From Microvirga pakistanensis (GTDB lineage Bacteria > Pseudomonadota > Alphaproteobacteria > Rhizobiales > Beijerinckiaceae), in contig NZ_SPJX01000710.1 in the NCBI RefSeq assembly GCF_004458765.1, positions 248,001-312,000 of the forward strand: a stretch of 64,000 nt of DNA, read 5' to 3'. Each line of letters opens with the position of its first letter. Position 1 is the stretch's first letter. Below, one piece after another: positions 38,954-47,647 of the stretch. Made by a program: the position numbers and the translations under genes. The notes below the pieces were generated by a model, which saw nothing but the letters and a program-made list of their open reading frames with translations, had not been told where the DNA came from and ran no database searches.

Positions 38954-39472
38954 TCACGTCCCCGCGAGCGGAGGACCGACGATGTCGATGCCGTTCTCCC
39001 GGCAGGTTCGCGTCAATGCCTCGATCATCTCGGGCGTGGGCTCCATTGGCGGCGGCAGTTCGTCGCTGAGGGCAGGGGACCCGAAGGCGCGGACCAGCTT
39101 CTCGAAATCCGATCCGGTCGTGATCGTGAAGCAGTGAGCTCCTTCGGGCGACTCGACTCGAAAGGTGTGAGGGACCTCTTTCGGAGCCAGGAGCGTATCA
39201 CCGGCCCGGGCCACGATCTCCTTGCCGCCCACCACGAACCGCATCGTGCCTTCGATCATGAGAAAGATCTCGTCCTCGTTGCGGTGGATGTGCAGGGGAG
39301 GCGACTCACCATAGGGCAACCACTGCTCGATAATGGCAAGATCCGTGCGCCCCTGGGCCAGGCCGAGCCGAATCTTCGCCAGCGTGCCCTTGAACCAGAG
39401 CGACTCTGCCTGTTTCAATCTTCTCTCCGCCGGCTCAATCCTGTTCGGAAAAGTCAAAGTCTCTCCCTCCAT
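38954..39472 (-). CDS. Cupin domain protein
   Basis: 172 residues with one conserved cupin barrel: PPLHIHRNEDEIFLMIEGTM gives metal ligands His61, His63, Glu68, and VPHTF gives His102. Single-domain cupins of this sort act as dioxygenases, isomerases or regulators; no specific role can be given. It is divergent from a LysR-type gene, which may control it (inference). The 327-base gap (39473-39799) holds an 81-codon reverse frame (39454-39699) with no family signature. Confidence 0.85.
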   Translation of the reverse strand: MEGETLTFPNRIEPAERRLKQAESLWFKGTLAKIRLGLAQGRTDLAIIEQWLPYGESPPLHIHRNEDEIFLMIEGTMRFVVGGKEIVARAGDTLLAPKEVPHTFRVESPEGAHCFTITTGSDFEKLVRAFGSPALSDELPPPMEPTPEMIEALTRTCRENGIDIVGPPLAGT

Positions 39473-39799
39473 CGCAGGGCGGGCTCCACCCAGTTCAGTC
39501 TGTTCTCAAGCATTGCGCCATTCGTCGTGGTGTTGCTGGCGGCTCCGAACGGCCGTTCGCGTGCTGTCACCGTCCGCAGCCATGCATGCTCGGGCATCGG
39601 GGTGTCGTCGAAGATCGCTTTCAAAGGCAGGATGGCCTTCAGACCCGCTTTCAGCCCGGGTGCCGTCCATTTGATCCGGAAGTTCATATGAGCCACCATT
39701 GCATCATCTCTGTCGAGCTTTCGTGGGTGTCACCTCTTGTGTTTGCGGCAGTGACTTGGAAAATGGAAATCGAATGATTGTATGGGGTCTATCGACAGG

Positions 39800-40729
39800 A
39801 TGAATTTCGCCGCCTTCGATCTCAATCTCCTGCGGACATTCGACGCCCTCATGCGCGAGCGAAGCGTCACCCGTGCCGGCGAAGCCGTCGGCCTCAGTCA
39901 GCCCGCCGTCAGCGCGGCCCTGAACCGGCTGCGGCATCTGCTCGACGATCAGCTTTTCGTTCGCCGGGGCAACGATATGATCCCGACCCCGCGGGCCGAG
40001 GCCCTCCATGAGCCGGTCCGGGAGATTTTGAGCCAGCTTGAAATCGCTCTGGCCGGAGACATGCGCTTCGATCCGTCTGCCGCCGATCGGACCTTCACCC
40101 TGATCGGAGCCGACTTCTTCTCGACCCTGCTGATGCCCGAGCTGAGCGAGCGGATGGCTCAGAAGGCGCCTCGGATTTCCCTACGGCTCCTCGACAGCGC
40201 CCGCGGCGACGTGGTCCGTCTGCTCCAGGAGGATGCCATCGACGCCGCCTTGGAACGTCCTCTCGACGTGCCGGAATGGGTCTCGACCGAGGTTCTGTTC
40301 CGCTCGCCCTTCACCATCATCGCGGCCAGGAACCATCCGGGGATCCCACAGGAAGCACGGGCGCTCAAGGAACTGTCCCTCGATCTTTTCTGCGAGCTGC
40401 CTCATGCCATGCGGTCCATTGACGGCAGCATGACGGGTCATATGGACGATGCGCTGGCAGCGATGGGCCGTCGCCGGCGGGTGACGCTGGCTCTCCCGCA
40501 TTTCCAGAGCGTGGCGCTCGCAGTGGCGCGCGGCCGGCTGATCGCGGCGGTCCCGGTGCAGTTCGCCAGGGCCATGGCCTCCAGCCTCGACCTTGCGCTC
40601 TACGACCCTCCTCTTCCGGTCTCCGTGCCCGACATCAAGCTCTATTGGCACAGCCGGCATGACAGGAATCCGGCCCATGTCTGGTTGCGGGAGCAGATCA
40701 TGAGCGCGACAGAGGTCTTCCGATCCTAG
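39800..40729 (+). CDS. LysR family transcriptional regulator
   Basis: 309 residues from 39800 (MNFAAFDLNLLRTFDAL) or 315 from an ATG at 39782. The winged helix (LMRERSVTRAGEAVGLSQPAVSAALNRLRHLLDDQLFVR) is classical; the C-terminal substrate-binding domain resembles the NodD/PnbR-like subgroup (RTFTLIGADFFSTLLMPEL). It may regulate the divergent cupin gene. Inducer unknown. Confidence 0.92.
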   Translation: MNFAAFDLNLLRTFDALMRERSVTRAGEAVGLSQPAVSAALNRLRHLLDDQLFVRRGNDMIPTPRAEALHEPVREILSQLEIALAGDMRFDPSAADRTFTLIGADFFSTLLMPELSERMAQKAPRISLRLLDSARGDVVRLLQEDAIDAALERPLDVPEWVSTEVLFRSPFTIIAARNHPGIPQEARALKELSLDLFCELPHAMRSIDGSMTGHMDDALAAMGRRRRVTLALPHFQSVALAVARGRLIAAVPVQFARAMASSLDLALYDPPLPVSVPDIKLYWHSRHDRNPAHVWLREQIMSATEVFRS

Positions 40730-40985
40730 AAACCACGGAGCGGCAAGCTGCGAGCGCAAGGGCCTGGGGTTTCCCTCAGGCATGGGCATGGAAGCCCCAC
40801 AGCGGCCGCTGCCTGATCTTGACCGAGCCTTCGCATCACGCATGGGTTCGAATGTTGCGCCAAGGCCCCGTTCTACGACAAAATCATCGCCGGGCGCGAC
40901 CATCGTGAGGCTGGTCGTTTCGCGGCGCCTTTGATAAGAGGCAATTCACAACGAAAACCTTTGCCGCCTGAAGGAAGTTTAGACC

Positions 40986-41588
40986 ATGGAAAAGTTCACC
41001 GTGCTGGAAAGCGTCGCGGCGCCGCTGCGGATCATCAATATCGACACCGACATGATCATCCCCAAGCAGTACCTGAAGACCATCAAGCGCACCGGGCTCG
41101 GCAAGGGGCTTTTCTCGGAGATGCGCTACCGGGAGGATGGCTCGGAGAACCCGGACTTCGTGCTGAACCAGCCCGCCTACCGCAATGCCAAGATCCTGAT
41201 CGCCGGCGACAATTTCGGCTGCGGCTCGTCACGCGAGCACGCTCCCTGGGCGCTGCTCGACTTCGGCATCCGCTGCGTGATCTCCACGAGCTTCGCCGAT
41301 ATCTTCTACAACAACTGCTTCCAGAACGGCATTCTGCCGATCAAGGTGAGCCCGGAAGACCTCGAAAAGCTCTTCGACGACGCCAGCCGGGGCGCCAACG
41401 CCACCCTCACCATCGACCTGGAGAACCAGGAGATCCGCGGCCCCGATGGCGGCAGGATCGCCTTCGACATCGATGCGTTCAAGAAGCACTGCATGCTCAA
41501 CGGCCTCGACGGCATCGGCCTGACCCTCGAAAAGGGCGCTGCCATCGACAGTTTTGAGAAAAAGCTCTCCGCGCGGGCCTGGGCCTGA
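40986..41588 (+). CDS. leuD: 3-isopropylmalate dehydratase small subunit
   Basis: 200 residues, swivel domain of the isomerase: [59 protein letters not shown]. Preceded by GGAAG and a 256-base gap after lysR in which nothing else was seen. It partners LeuC encoded at 36127. Confidence 0.98.
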   Translation: MEKFTVLESVAAPLRIINIDTDMIIPKQYLKTIKRTGLGKGLFSEMRYREDGSENPDFVLNQPAYRNAKILIAGDNFGCGSSREHAPWALLDFGIRCVISTSFADIFYNNCFQNGILPIKVSPEDLEKLFDDASRGANATLTIDLENQEIRGPDGGRIAFDIDAFKKHCMLNGLDGIGLTLEKGAAIDSFEKKLSARAWA

Positions 41589-41603
41589 CCTTTTCGAGAA
41601 TTG

Positions 41604-41710
41604 TCGTCATGGTCGGGCTCGTCCCGGCCATCAATGTTTTCCTCGGTTCAGCGACTCGAAGACGGGACTCCGGCACAAGGCCAGGGATAAGGACGGAGGG
41701 CGGGATGACG
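41604..41710. repeat. Family A palindromic repeat (copy 4, diverged)
   Basis: TCGTCATGGTCGGGCTCGTCC opens and GGGATGACG closes; the middle arms are diverged. It fills most of the leuD-transglycosylase gap, and makes an in-frame but unlikely extension of the next gene. Confidence 0.65.
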
Positions 41711-41767
41711 AGGCGGCTGCAGCCCCGTTTCCATAAGTTTAACCAAATTGCCTGCAAGGTCGCAGGC

Positions 41768-42955
41768 ATGAAACGCATCCTTCTTCCCGCGATCCTCGGC
41801 GTCCTGTCCCTGGGCGCCACGTCGGCCCTCGCCCAAGCCGATTTCCGCTCCTGCCTGTCGTCCCTGCGCGCTCAAGCCGCCACCAAAGGGATTTCCGGCC
41901 AAGCCTTCGATGTCGCCACCCGCGGCATCCAACCGGACTTGTCGATCCTCGACCTGATGAACAACCAGCCGGAGTTCAAGACCCCGATCTGGGACTATCT
42001 CTCGGCGCTGGTGGACGACGAGCGCGTGCAGGACGGCAAGGCCGCCATGCGCCAGTGGGGGCAGGCGCTCGCGTCCGCCGAGGCGCGCTTCGGGGTCGAC
42101 CGCTATGCGATCGCGGGCGTGTGGGGCGTGGAATCCAATTTCGGCAAGGATATCGGCGGGCGGCCCCTCGTGCAGTCGCTCACGACCCTCGTCTGCCATG
42201 CGCCGCGCCGCAACGAGTATTTCAAGGGCGAGCTGATGGCGACCCTCAAGATCGTGCAGGACGGGGACATCAATCCCGCGTCCCTGCGCGGCTCCTGGGC
42301 CGGCGCCTTCGGCCATACGCAGTTCATGCCCTCCACCTTCCAGCGCCTCGCCGTCGACGGCGACGGCGACGGGCGGCGCGACATCATGGCGTCCGTTCCG
42401 GATGCGGTTCATTCCACGGCCAACTTCCTCAAGAAGGCTGGTTGGGTGAAGGGCCTGCCCTGGGGCTACGAGGTGCGCCTGCCCGGGAGCTTCAATCCGA
42501 AGCTCGCCGGCCGCAAGAGCAAGCGTCCCGTGTCCTCCTGGGCCGCCATGGGCGTGACGCGCGTCGATGGTCGTCCGCTCTCGGGCGATTATCAGGCGGG
42601 CATCATCATTCCGGCGGGCGTGGACGGCCCGGCCTTCCTCGTCACCCGGAATTTCGACGCGGTCTATTCCTACAATGCCGCCGAATCCTACGGCCTCGCC
42701 ATCGCGCTTCTGGGCGATCGCATGAAGGGCCTGCCCGGGATCCAGACCGCCTGGCCGACGGACGATCCGCCGCTCTCGCGCGCGCAGCGGCGCGAGCTGC
42801 AGAGCCTGCTGGCGGCCCGGGGCTACGACGTCGGCGAGCCGGACGGAAAGATCGGCTCCAAGACCCGCGAGGCGATCAAGGATGTGGAGCGACGCATCGG
42901 CCTCGAACCGCGCGGACGTCCCGGCGGCAAGGTGCTGGAAGCGCTGCGGGGCTAG
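41768..42955 (+). CDS. Lytic murein transglycosylase (MltB family) with peptidoglycan-binding domain
   Basis: 395 residues: signal peptide MKRILLPAILGVLSLGATSALA, an SLT_2/MltB catalytic domain with the catalytic glutamate in AGVWGVESNFGKDIGG and GSWAGAFGHTQFMPST, and a C-terminal PG_binding_1 domain (LSRAQRRELQSLLAARGYDVGEPDGKIGSKTREAIKD). It cleaves glycan strands with formation of 1,6-anhydro ends in the periplasm. The start at 41768 gives a clean signal peptide. A LysE-type gene starts seven bases after it. Confidence 0.94.
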   Translation: MKRILLPAILGVLSLGATSALAQADFRSCLSSLRAQAATKGISGQAFDVATRGIQPDLSILDLMNNQPEFKTPIWDYLSALVDDERVQDGKAAMRQWGQALASAEARFGVDRYAIAGVWGVESNFGKDIGGRPLVQSLTTLVCHAPRRNEYFKGELMATLKIVQDGDINPASLRGSWAGAFGHTQFMPSTFQRLAVDGDGDGRRDIMASVPDAVHSTANFLKKAGWVKGLPWGYEVRLPGSFNPKLAGRKSKRPVSSWAAMGVTRVDGRPLSGDYQAGIIIPAGVDGPAFLVTRNFDAVYSYNAAESYGLAIALLGDRMKGLPGIQTAWPTDDPPLSRAQRRELQSLLAARGYDVGEPDGKIGSKTREAIKDVERRIGLEPRGRPGGKVLEALRG

Positions 42956-42962
42956 AGATGTC

Positions 42963-43586
42963 GTGACGGTCAGCGCGCTGCTCCTGTTCGTTCCTGCGTG
43001 CTTCGCGCTCAACATGGCGTTCGGGCCCAACAACCTGTTGTCCCTGACCTATGGATTGCAGGCGGGGGTGCGCACCGCCGTGGCGGCATCGTCCGGCCGC
43101 CTCGTGGCCTTCGCCCTCATGATCGCCCTGACGGCGCTCGGCGTCGGAGCCGTGCTGGCCGCTTCCGAGATGGCCTTCACGATCCTGAAATGGGTGGGGG
43201 CCGCTTATCTGATCTGGCTCGGAATCAGGATCCTCAAGGGGAGCACAGCCATCGATGCGCCAGCCGCCGAGAACGGCCGGCGGCCCCTGAAGGCCCTCGT
43301 CCTGCAGGAGTTCTGGACCGCCATCGGCAACCCCAAGGCGATCCTGATCTTCACGGCCTTCCTTCCGCAGTTCGTCGAGCCCGGCGCCTATTGGCTCAGC
43401 TTCGCCATCCTGGGCATGGTCTTCCTCATGCTCGAAGTCGTCGCGGTCCTCCTCTACGCGGTGCTCGGCCATCGTCTCAACCGGCTCTCCCGCAACAGGA
43501 CCGTGTTCGGCTGGCTGAACCGTCTCTCGGGCGCCACCATGATCGGCTTCGGGGTTGCGCTGCTGTTTACCAGGAAAGCGGCTTGA
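42963..43586 (+). CDS. LysE/RhtB family transporter
   Basis: 207 residues from a GTG at 42963; six helices and the family motif in FVPACFALNMAFGPNNLLSLTYGLQAG (usually GPD/N) and FWTAIGNPKAILIFTAFLPQFV. Members export amino acids such as threonine, homoserine or lysine; the substrate is unknown. Probably cotranscribed with the transglycosylase. A second member is at 61475. Confidence 0.88.
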   Translation: MTVSALLLFVPACFALNMAFGPNNLLSLTYGLQAGVRTAVAASSGRLVAFALMIALTALGVGAVLAASEMAFTILKWVGAAYLIWLGIRILKGSTAIDAPAAENGRRPLKALVLQEFWTAIGNPKAILIFTAFLPQFVEPGAYWLSFAILGMVFLMLEVVAVLLYAVLGHRLNRLSRNRTVFGWLNRLSGATMIGFGVALLFTRKAA

Positions 43587-43655
43587 GGGGGAAACCCGTT
43601 GCAGGGCCGCTTTGCCGAGGTTGCGTTAAGGAATGGTTAGGGGTTTAGTGCGCGC

Positions 43656-44396
43656 ATGCTCATCGCGCTCCTGACCGACATTCATGGAAACCGCGAGGCC
43701 TTCTCGGCCTGTCTCGCCCATGCGCGTGCGCTTCCGGTCGACCGGTTCATCCTGCTCGGCGATTATGTCGGCTACGGCGCCGATCCGGCCTGGGTGGTCG
43801 ATACGGTGCGGATGCTCGTGAGCGAAGGCGCGGTTGCCCTTCTCGGCAACCACGATGCCGCCATCGACGGCTCCGACGAGGACATGAACAGCCTGGCCCG
43901 GGAAGCGCTCCATTGGACCCGCGGCCAGCTGGGCATGGAGCAGCGCGCCTTCCTGGCGGATCTTCCGCTGATCCACGAGGAGGGGAGCGTCCTCTACGTG
44001 CACGCCAACGGCTATGCGCCGCGCGGCTGGCACTACATCACCGACACGCTGGAGGCGGCGCGCCATTTCAGCCGGGTGGAGGCGCACATCACCTTCTGCG
44101 GGCATGTGCACGTGCCCATGCTCTACCACATGAGCACGACCGCGAAGGTGGGCTCCTTCTCGCCGGTCGGCGACAACGAGATTCCGCTTCTCGCAACCCG
44201 CTCCTGGCTTGCCGTGATCGGCGCGGTGGGGCAGCCGCGCGACGGCGTTCCGGCCGCGAACTACGCGGTCTTCGACACCGCGCGCCAGAGCCTGCGCTAT
44301 TTCCGCGTGCCCTACGACAATCTCACGGCGGCCCGGAAGGTGCGCGAGGCGGGCCTGCCCGAGAAACTCGCCCGGCGTCTCGAGGAGGGTCGCTGA
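43656..44396 (+). CDS. Metallophosphoesterase (calcineurin-like)
   Basis: 246 residues with all phosphoesterase motifs: TDIHGN, LLGDYVGYG, LLGNHDAAI and CGHVHVPM. It resembles the YfcE/diadenosine-tetraphosphatase-like cytosolic group. It ends two bases before a protein kinase gene, so the two are almost surely cotranslated; it might remove phosphate from the kinase or its targets, which is inference. Upstream, TTAAGGAATGGTTAG (43626-43640) is one base off a CtrA box. Confidence 0.9.
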   Translation: MLIALLTDIHGNREAFSACLAHARALPVDRFILLGDYVGYGADPAWVVDTVRMLVSEGAVALLGNHDAAIDGSDEDMNSLAREALHWTRGQLGMEQRAFLADLPLIHEEGSVLYVHANGYAPRGWHYITDTLEAARHFSRVEAHITFCGHVHVPMLYHMSTTAKVGSFSPVGDNEIPLLATRSWLAVIGAVGQPRDGVPAANYAVFDTARQSLRYFRVPYDNLTAARKVREAGLPEKLARRLEEGR

Positions 44397-44398
44397 GC

Positions 44399-45808
44399 AT
44401 GCGCCTTCGCCTCTCGCCGGGCATGGTGATCGACGGGTTCACGCTCAAGGAGCATCTGGGCACCGGCGGAATGGCCCAGATCTGGTCGGTGGAGCGGGAG
44501 GACGACCCGACCCCGCTCGTCATGAAGTTTCCCATGCTCATCGACAGCGACGATCCGATCCCCATCGTCTGCTTCGAGACCGAGCAGATGATCATGCCGC
44601 GCCTCTCCGGCCCGCACGTGCCCCGCTTCATCGCCGCGGGGCCGCTCGATCCGCAGCCCTACATCGTGATGGAGCGCATCCCGGGCCCGTCGCTGAAGGC
44701 GCGCCTGTCCGGCGTGCCGCTGCCCTGGGCCGAGGTGGTTCGGATCGGCGCGAAGGTTGCCCGCGCCCTTCACGACCTCCACCTCCAGAAGGTCATCCAT
44801 CTCGACGTGAAGCCCAGCAACGTCATGTTCCGCGAGACCGGGGAGGCGGTGCTCGTCGATTTCGGCTTCGCGCGGCACGAGCAGCTGCCGGACCTCCTGG
44901 CGGAGGAATTCCGCGAGCCCTTCGGCACCACGCCCTATATGGCGCCCGAGCAGGTGCTGGAGGATCGCGCCGATCCGCGCAGCGACCTCTTCGCGCTTGG
45001 CGTGATGCTGTATTTCTTCATCACAGGCGAGCGCCCCTTCGGCACGCCGAAAGGCGGCCAGATTCGCCGTCGCCTGTGGCGCGATCCGGTGCCGCCGCGG
45101 GCCAGGAATCCCGAATGCCCGCCCTGGCTGCAGGAGATCATCCTGCGCTGCCTGGAGGTCGACCCGAACGACCGCTACGCGACGGCGGCGCAGCTCGCGC
45201 TCGATCTGGAGAACCCCGGTCAGGTCGCGCTCACCGAGCGCGCGGAGCGGCTCGAACGCGACAGCGGCATGAAGACCTTCCGCCGCTGGCTGAAGGCGCG
45301 AAAGGCGCAGCCGCTCGAGACGCCCAACATCGTGCGCCAGCTCGCGCAGGCGCCGATCCTTCTCGTGGCCATCGATCTGACGCCCGGCAGCGAGGATTTG
45401 AGCGAGGCGCAACGCGTTCTCCTCGGGCGCATCCTGTCCATGGAGATGGAGGCGCGCGTGGCCTGCGTGAACGTCCTCAGGCTCTCGCGCATCGGCGTGG
45501 ACGTTCTGGAGGACGAGGAGGGCCGCAGCCTGCACGTGCAGCGACTCATCCAGCTCAGGCACTGGGGCGCGGGACTCGAGATCCCGAAGGAGCGGATCAC
45601 CTACAGCGTGCTGGAGGCCACCGACCCGGCGGCCGCGCTCGTCGACTACGCCCGCCACAACAACGTGGACCACATCGTCATCGGCGCACGGGCCTCCTCG
45701 GCGTTCCGGCGCTATCTCGGCAGCGTCTCGTCGCGGGTGGTGGCGGAGGCCCCATGCTCGGTGACGGTGGTGCGCACTCCCCGCGAGCGTCGAGCCGAGG
45801 AGGAGTGA
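44399..45808 (+). CDS. Ser/Thr protein kinase fused to universal stress protein domain
   Basis: 469 residues, GAGGAGGG upstream. Residues 12-275 form a Hanks-type kinase: glycine loop LGTGGMAQIW (20-29), Lys43, Glu60, catalytic loop HLDVKPSN (134-141, HLD instead of HRD), DFG (154-156), APE (182-184), Arg259. Residues 318-458 form a UspA domain: PILLVAIDLTPGSED, DHIVIGARASSAFRRYLGSVSSRVV, APCSVTVVR. The Usp nucleotide motif G-2x-G-9x-GS is present except Ala for the second Gly. No membrane segment; soluble. The non-RD catalytic loop suggests no activation-loop phosphorylation is needed. Targets unknown. Confidence 0.93.
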   Translation: MRLRLSPGMVIDGFTLKEHLGTGGMAQIWSVEREDDPTPLVMKFPMLIDSDDPIPIVCFETEQMIMPRLSGPHVPRFIAAGPLDPQPYIVMERIPGPSLKARLSGVPLPWAEVVRIGAKVARALHDLHLQKVIHLDVKPSNVMFRETGEAVLVDFGFARHEQLPDLLAEEFREPFGTTPYMAPEQVLEDRADPRSDLFALGVMLYFFITGERPFGTPKGGQIRRRLWRDPVPPRARNPECPPWLQEIILRCLEVDPNDRYATAAQLALDLENPGQVALTERAERLERDSGMKTFRRWLKARKAQPLETPNIVRQLAQAPILLVAIDLTPGSEDLSEAQRVLLGRILSMEMEARVACVNVLRLSRIGVDVLEDEEGRSLHVQRLIQLRHWGAGLEIPKERITYSVLEATDPAAALVDYARHNNVDHIVIGARASSAFRRYLGSVSSRVVAEAPCSVTVVRTPRERRAEEE

Positions 45809-45887
45809 GAACGCATCTCGGGGTCCTTACGCCTAACGGCCAAGGCGGAAGTGCTTGCCAAGGCAAGGTTAGGACGCCTAAACCCTG

Positions 45888-45976
45888 CCGTCATGGCCGG
45901 ACTCGATCCAGCCATCCACGTCTTCGAAACTCACAGCGATCAAGACGTGGATCCCCGGGACGGGCCCGGGGATGAC
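45888..45976. repeat. Family A palindromic repeat (copy 5)
   Basis: CCGTCATGGCCGGACTCGATC opens, with CCATCCACGTCTT/AAGACGTGGATCC inner arms and CCCGGGGATGACG at the end. It lies upstream of leuB and its transcript would form a large leader hairpin unless the promoter is inside or after it. Confidence 0.78.
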
Positions 45977-46003
45977 GAGGCCGATCGCTTAAGGAACCGC
46001 AAC

Positions 46004-47110
46004 ATGGCAACGCACAAGCTTCTCCTTCTCCCCGGCGACGGCATCGGTCCGGAGGTCATGGCGCAGGTCGAGAAGATCGTGGGCTGGTTCCGTCAGCGGG
46101 GCATCGGCTTCGAGACCGAGACGGATCTCGTCGGAGGCTCGGCCTATGACGCCCATGGCAAGGCCATCTCCGAGGCGGCGATGGGCCGGGCGCAGGAGGC
46201 CGACGCGGTGCTCTTCGGCGCGGTCGGCGGCCCGAAATGGGACGGCGTTCCCTACGACGTACGCCCCGAGGCCGGCCTGCTGCGCCTGCGCAAGGATCTC
46301 GGCCTCTTCGCCAATCTTCGCCCGGCCATCTGCTATCCGGCGCTCGCCGACGCCTCCTCGCTCAAGCGCGAGATCGTGGAGGGGCTCGACATCGTAATCG
46401 TGCGCGAACTCACCGGCGGCGTCTATTTCGGCGAGCCGAAGGAGCTGGTGACCCTGGAGAACGGCCAGCAGCGGGCCGTCGACACGCAGGTCTACACGAC
46501 CGGGGAGATCGAGCGCATCGCCCGCGTCGCGTTCGACCTCGCCAGGAAGCGCCGGAACAAGGTGTCGTCCTCCGAGAAGATGAACGTGATGAAGACGGGC
46601 GTGCTCTGGCGCCAGGTGGTCTCGCGCATCGGCAAGGCGGATTATGCCGACGTGGAGCTCGAGCACGTGCTCGCCGACAACTGCGCCATGCAGCTCGTGC
46701 GCAACCCGAAGCAGTTCGACGTGATCGTCACCGACAACCTCTTCGGTGACATCCTGTCCGACATCGCCGCCATGCTCACCGGCTCCCTCGGCATGCTGCC
46801 GTCCGCGTCCCTCGGCATGGAGGATCCGGCCACCGGCCGGCGCAAGGCGCTCTACGAGCCGGTGCACGGCTCGGCTCCCGACATCGCCGGCAAGGGGCTT
46901 GCCAACCCGATCGCCATGATCGGCTCCTTCGGCATGGCCCTGCGCTATTCCTTCGGCCTCGTCGAGGAGGCGGACCGTCTGGAAAGGGCCATCGCCAACG
47001 TGCTGGCCTCCGGCGTCCGCACCAAGGACATCGCCGCTCCCGGCACGAACGCGGTCGGCACCCAGGACGTGGGCGAAGCGATCATCAAGGAGCTGAACGC
47101 TCAATCCTGA
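46004..47110 (+). CDS. leuB: 3-isopropylmalate dehydrogenase
   Basis: 368 residues: [83 protein letters not shown] and [15 protein letters not shown]. It makes the ketoisocaproate precursor in leucine synthesis with NAD+. AAGGA precedes the ATG at 46004. An upstream in-frame extension runs through the repeat and is not accepted. Own terminator follows. Confidence 0.98.
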   Translation: MATHKLLLLPGDGIGPEVMAQVEKIVGWFRQRGIGFETETDLVGGSAYDAHGKAISEAAMGRAQEADAVLFGAVGGPKWDGVPYDVRPEAGLLRLRKDLGLFANLRPAICYPALADASSLKREIVEGLDIVIVRELTGGVYFGEPKELVTLENGQQRAVDTQVYTTGEIERIARVAFDLARKRRNKVSSSEKMNVMKTGVLWRQVVSRIGKADYADVELEHVLADNCAMQLVRNPKQFDVIVTDNLFGDILSDIAAMLTGSLGMLPSASLGMEDPATGRRKALYEPVHGSAPDIAGKGLANPIAMIGSFGMALRYSFGLVEEADRLERAIANVLASGVRTKDIAAPGTNAVGTQDVGEAIIKELNAQS

Positions 47111-47136
47111 ATACGCGACGCAGCCCATGAAACAGA

Positions 47137-47165
47137 AAAAGCCCCGGCTATGCCGGGGCTTTTTG
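47137..47165. terminator. Terminator after leuB
   Basis: AAAAAGCCCCGGC-TAT-GCCGGGGCTTTTT: perfect stem with A and T tracts on both sides, between convergent genes. Confidence 0.92.
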
Positions 47166-47172
47166 CTGGCCC

Positions 47173-47508
47173 TTACCGGATCGAGCCTGTCGCCTCGACA
47201 TCCGGAACGCCGAAGGTCGGGAACGGATTGCGTGCGCCCACGAAGGGCCCGCCGATGGGATCGGGCAGCACCCCTTCGCCGAAGCGGTCGCGCTGGTGGC
47301 CCCAGGGCGGATTTGTCAGGTAGGACAGCTGTCCCTGGGTGGCGTAGCGGTTGAGGGAGCCCACCGGCGCCACGCGGCCGGGATCGAGGAAGCTGCGGGG
47401 TTGCACGCGCAGGACGAGCGGGCGATCCTGAGCCTGCGCTTCGGCCGCGACCGAGACGGCCGCGAGCGTTGCAAGCGAGACCAGGCCGAGAAGGGTGAAG
47501 CGGCGCAT
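47173..47508 (-). CDS. Exported protein of unknown function
   Basis: 111 residues: signal peptide MRRFTLLGLVSLATLAAVSVAAEAQAQ, then a Pro/Gly-rich mature part (RSFLDPGRVAPVG, YLTNPPWGHQRDRFGEGVLPDPIGGPF, DVEATGSIR). The ending ATGSIR is frequent in Rhizobiales exported proteins, from memory. Start at 47508 chosen for the signal peptide. Convergent with leuB and divergent from the sulfite-oxidase-like gene; role unknown. Confidence 0.8.
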   Translation of the reverse strand: MRRFTLLGLVSLATLAAVSVAAEAQAQDRPLVLRVQPRSFLDPGRVAPVGSLNRYATQGQLSYLTNPPWGHQRDRFGEGVLPDPIGGPFVGARNPFPTFGVPDVEATGSIR

Positions 47509-47647
47509 CTTGCAAATCTCCAGGGTTCGGCCCCAGCGCTCCCGGCCGGGCCTTGGTGATACTTCGAAGGCTGTCAGAAAAAGGGCGACCTGCCTAAATT
47601 GGTTCCTTCGAATCGAAGCGCTCGCCAAAGGGTGAAGGGCAGACCGC

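Noticed and set aside
39454-39699. 81-codon minus-strand open frame between cupin and lysR genes
   Set aside because: No recognised domain; could be a remnant, but the evidence is too weak to call a gene or pseudogene.
41609-41767. Upstream extension of the transglycosylase gene
   Set aside because: Encoded by the family A repeat; starting at 41768 gives a clean signal peptide.
45851-46003. Upstream extension of leuB
   Set aside because: Also repeat-derived; the ATG at 46004 has AAGGA and the normal LeuB N-terminus.
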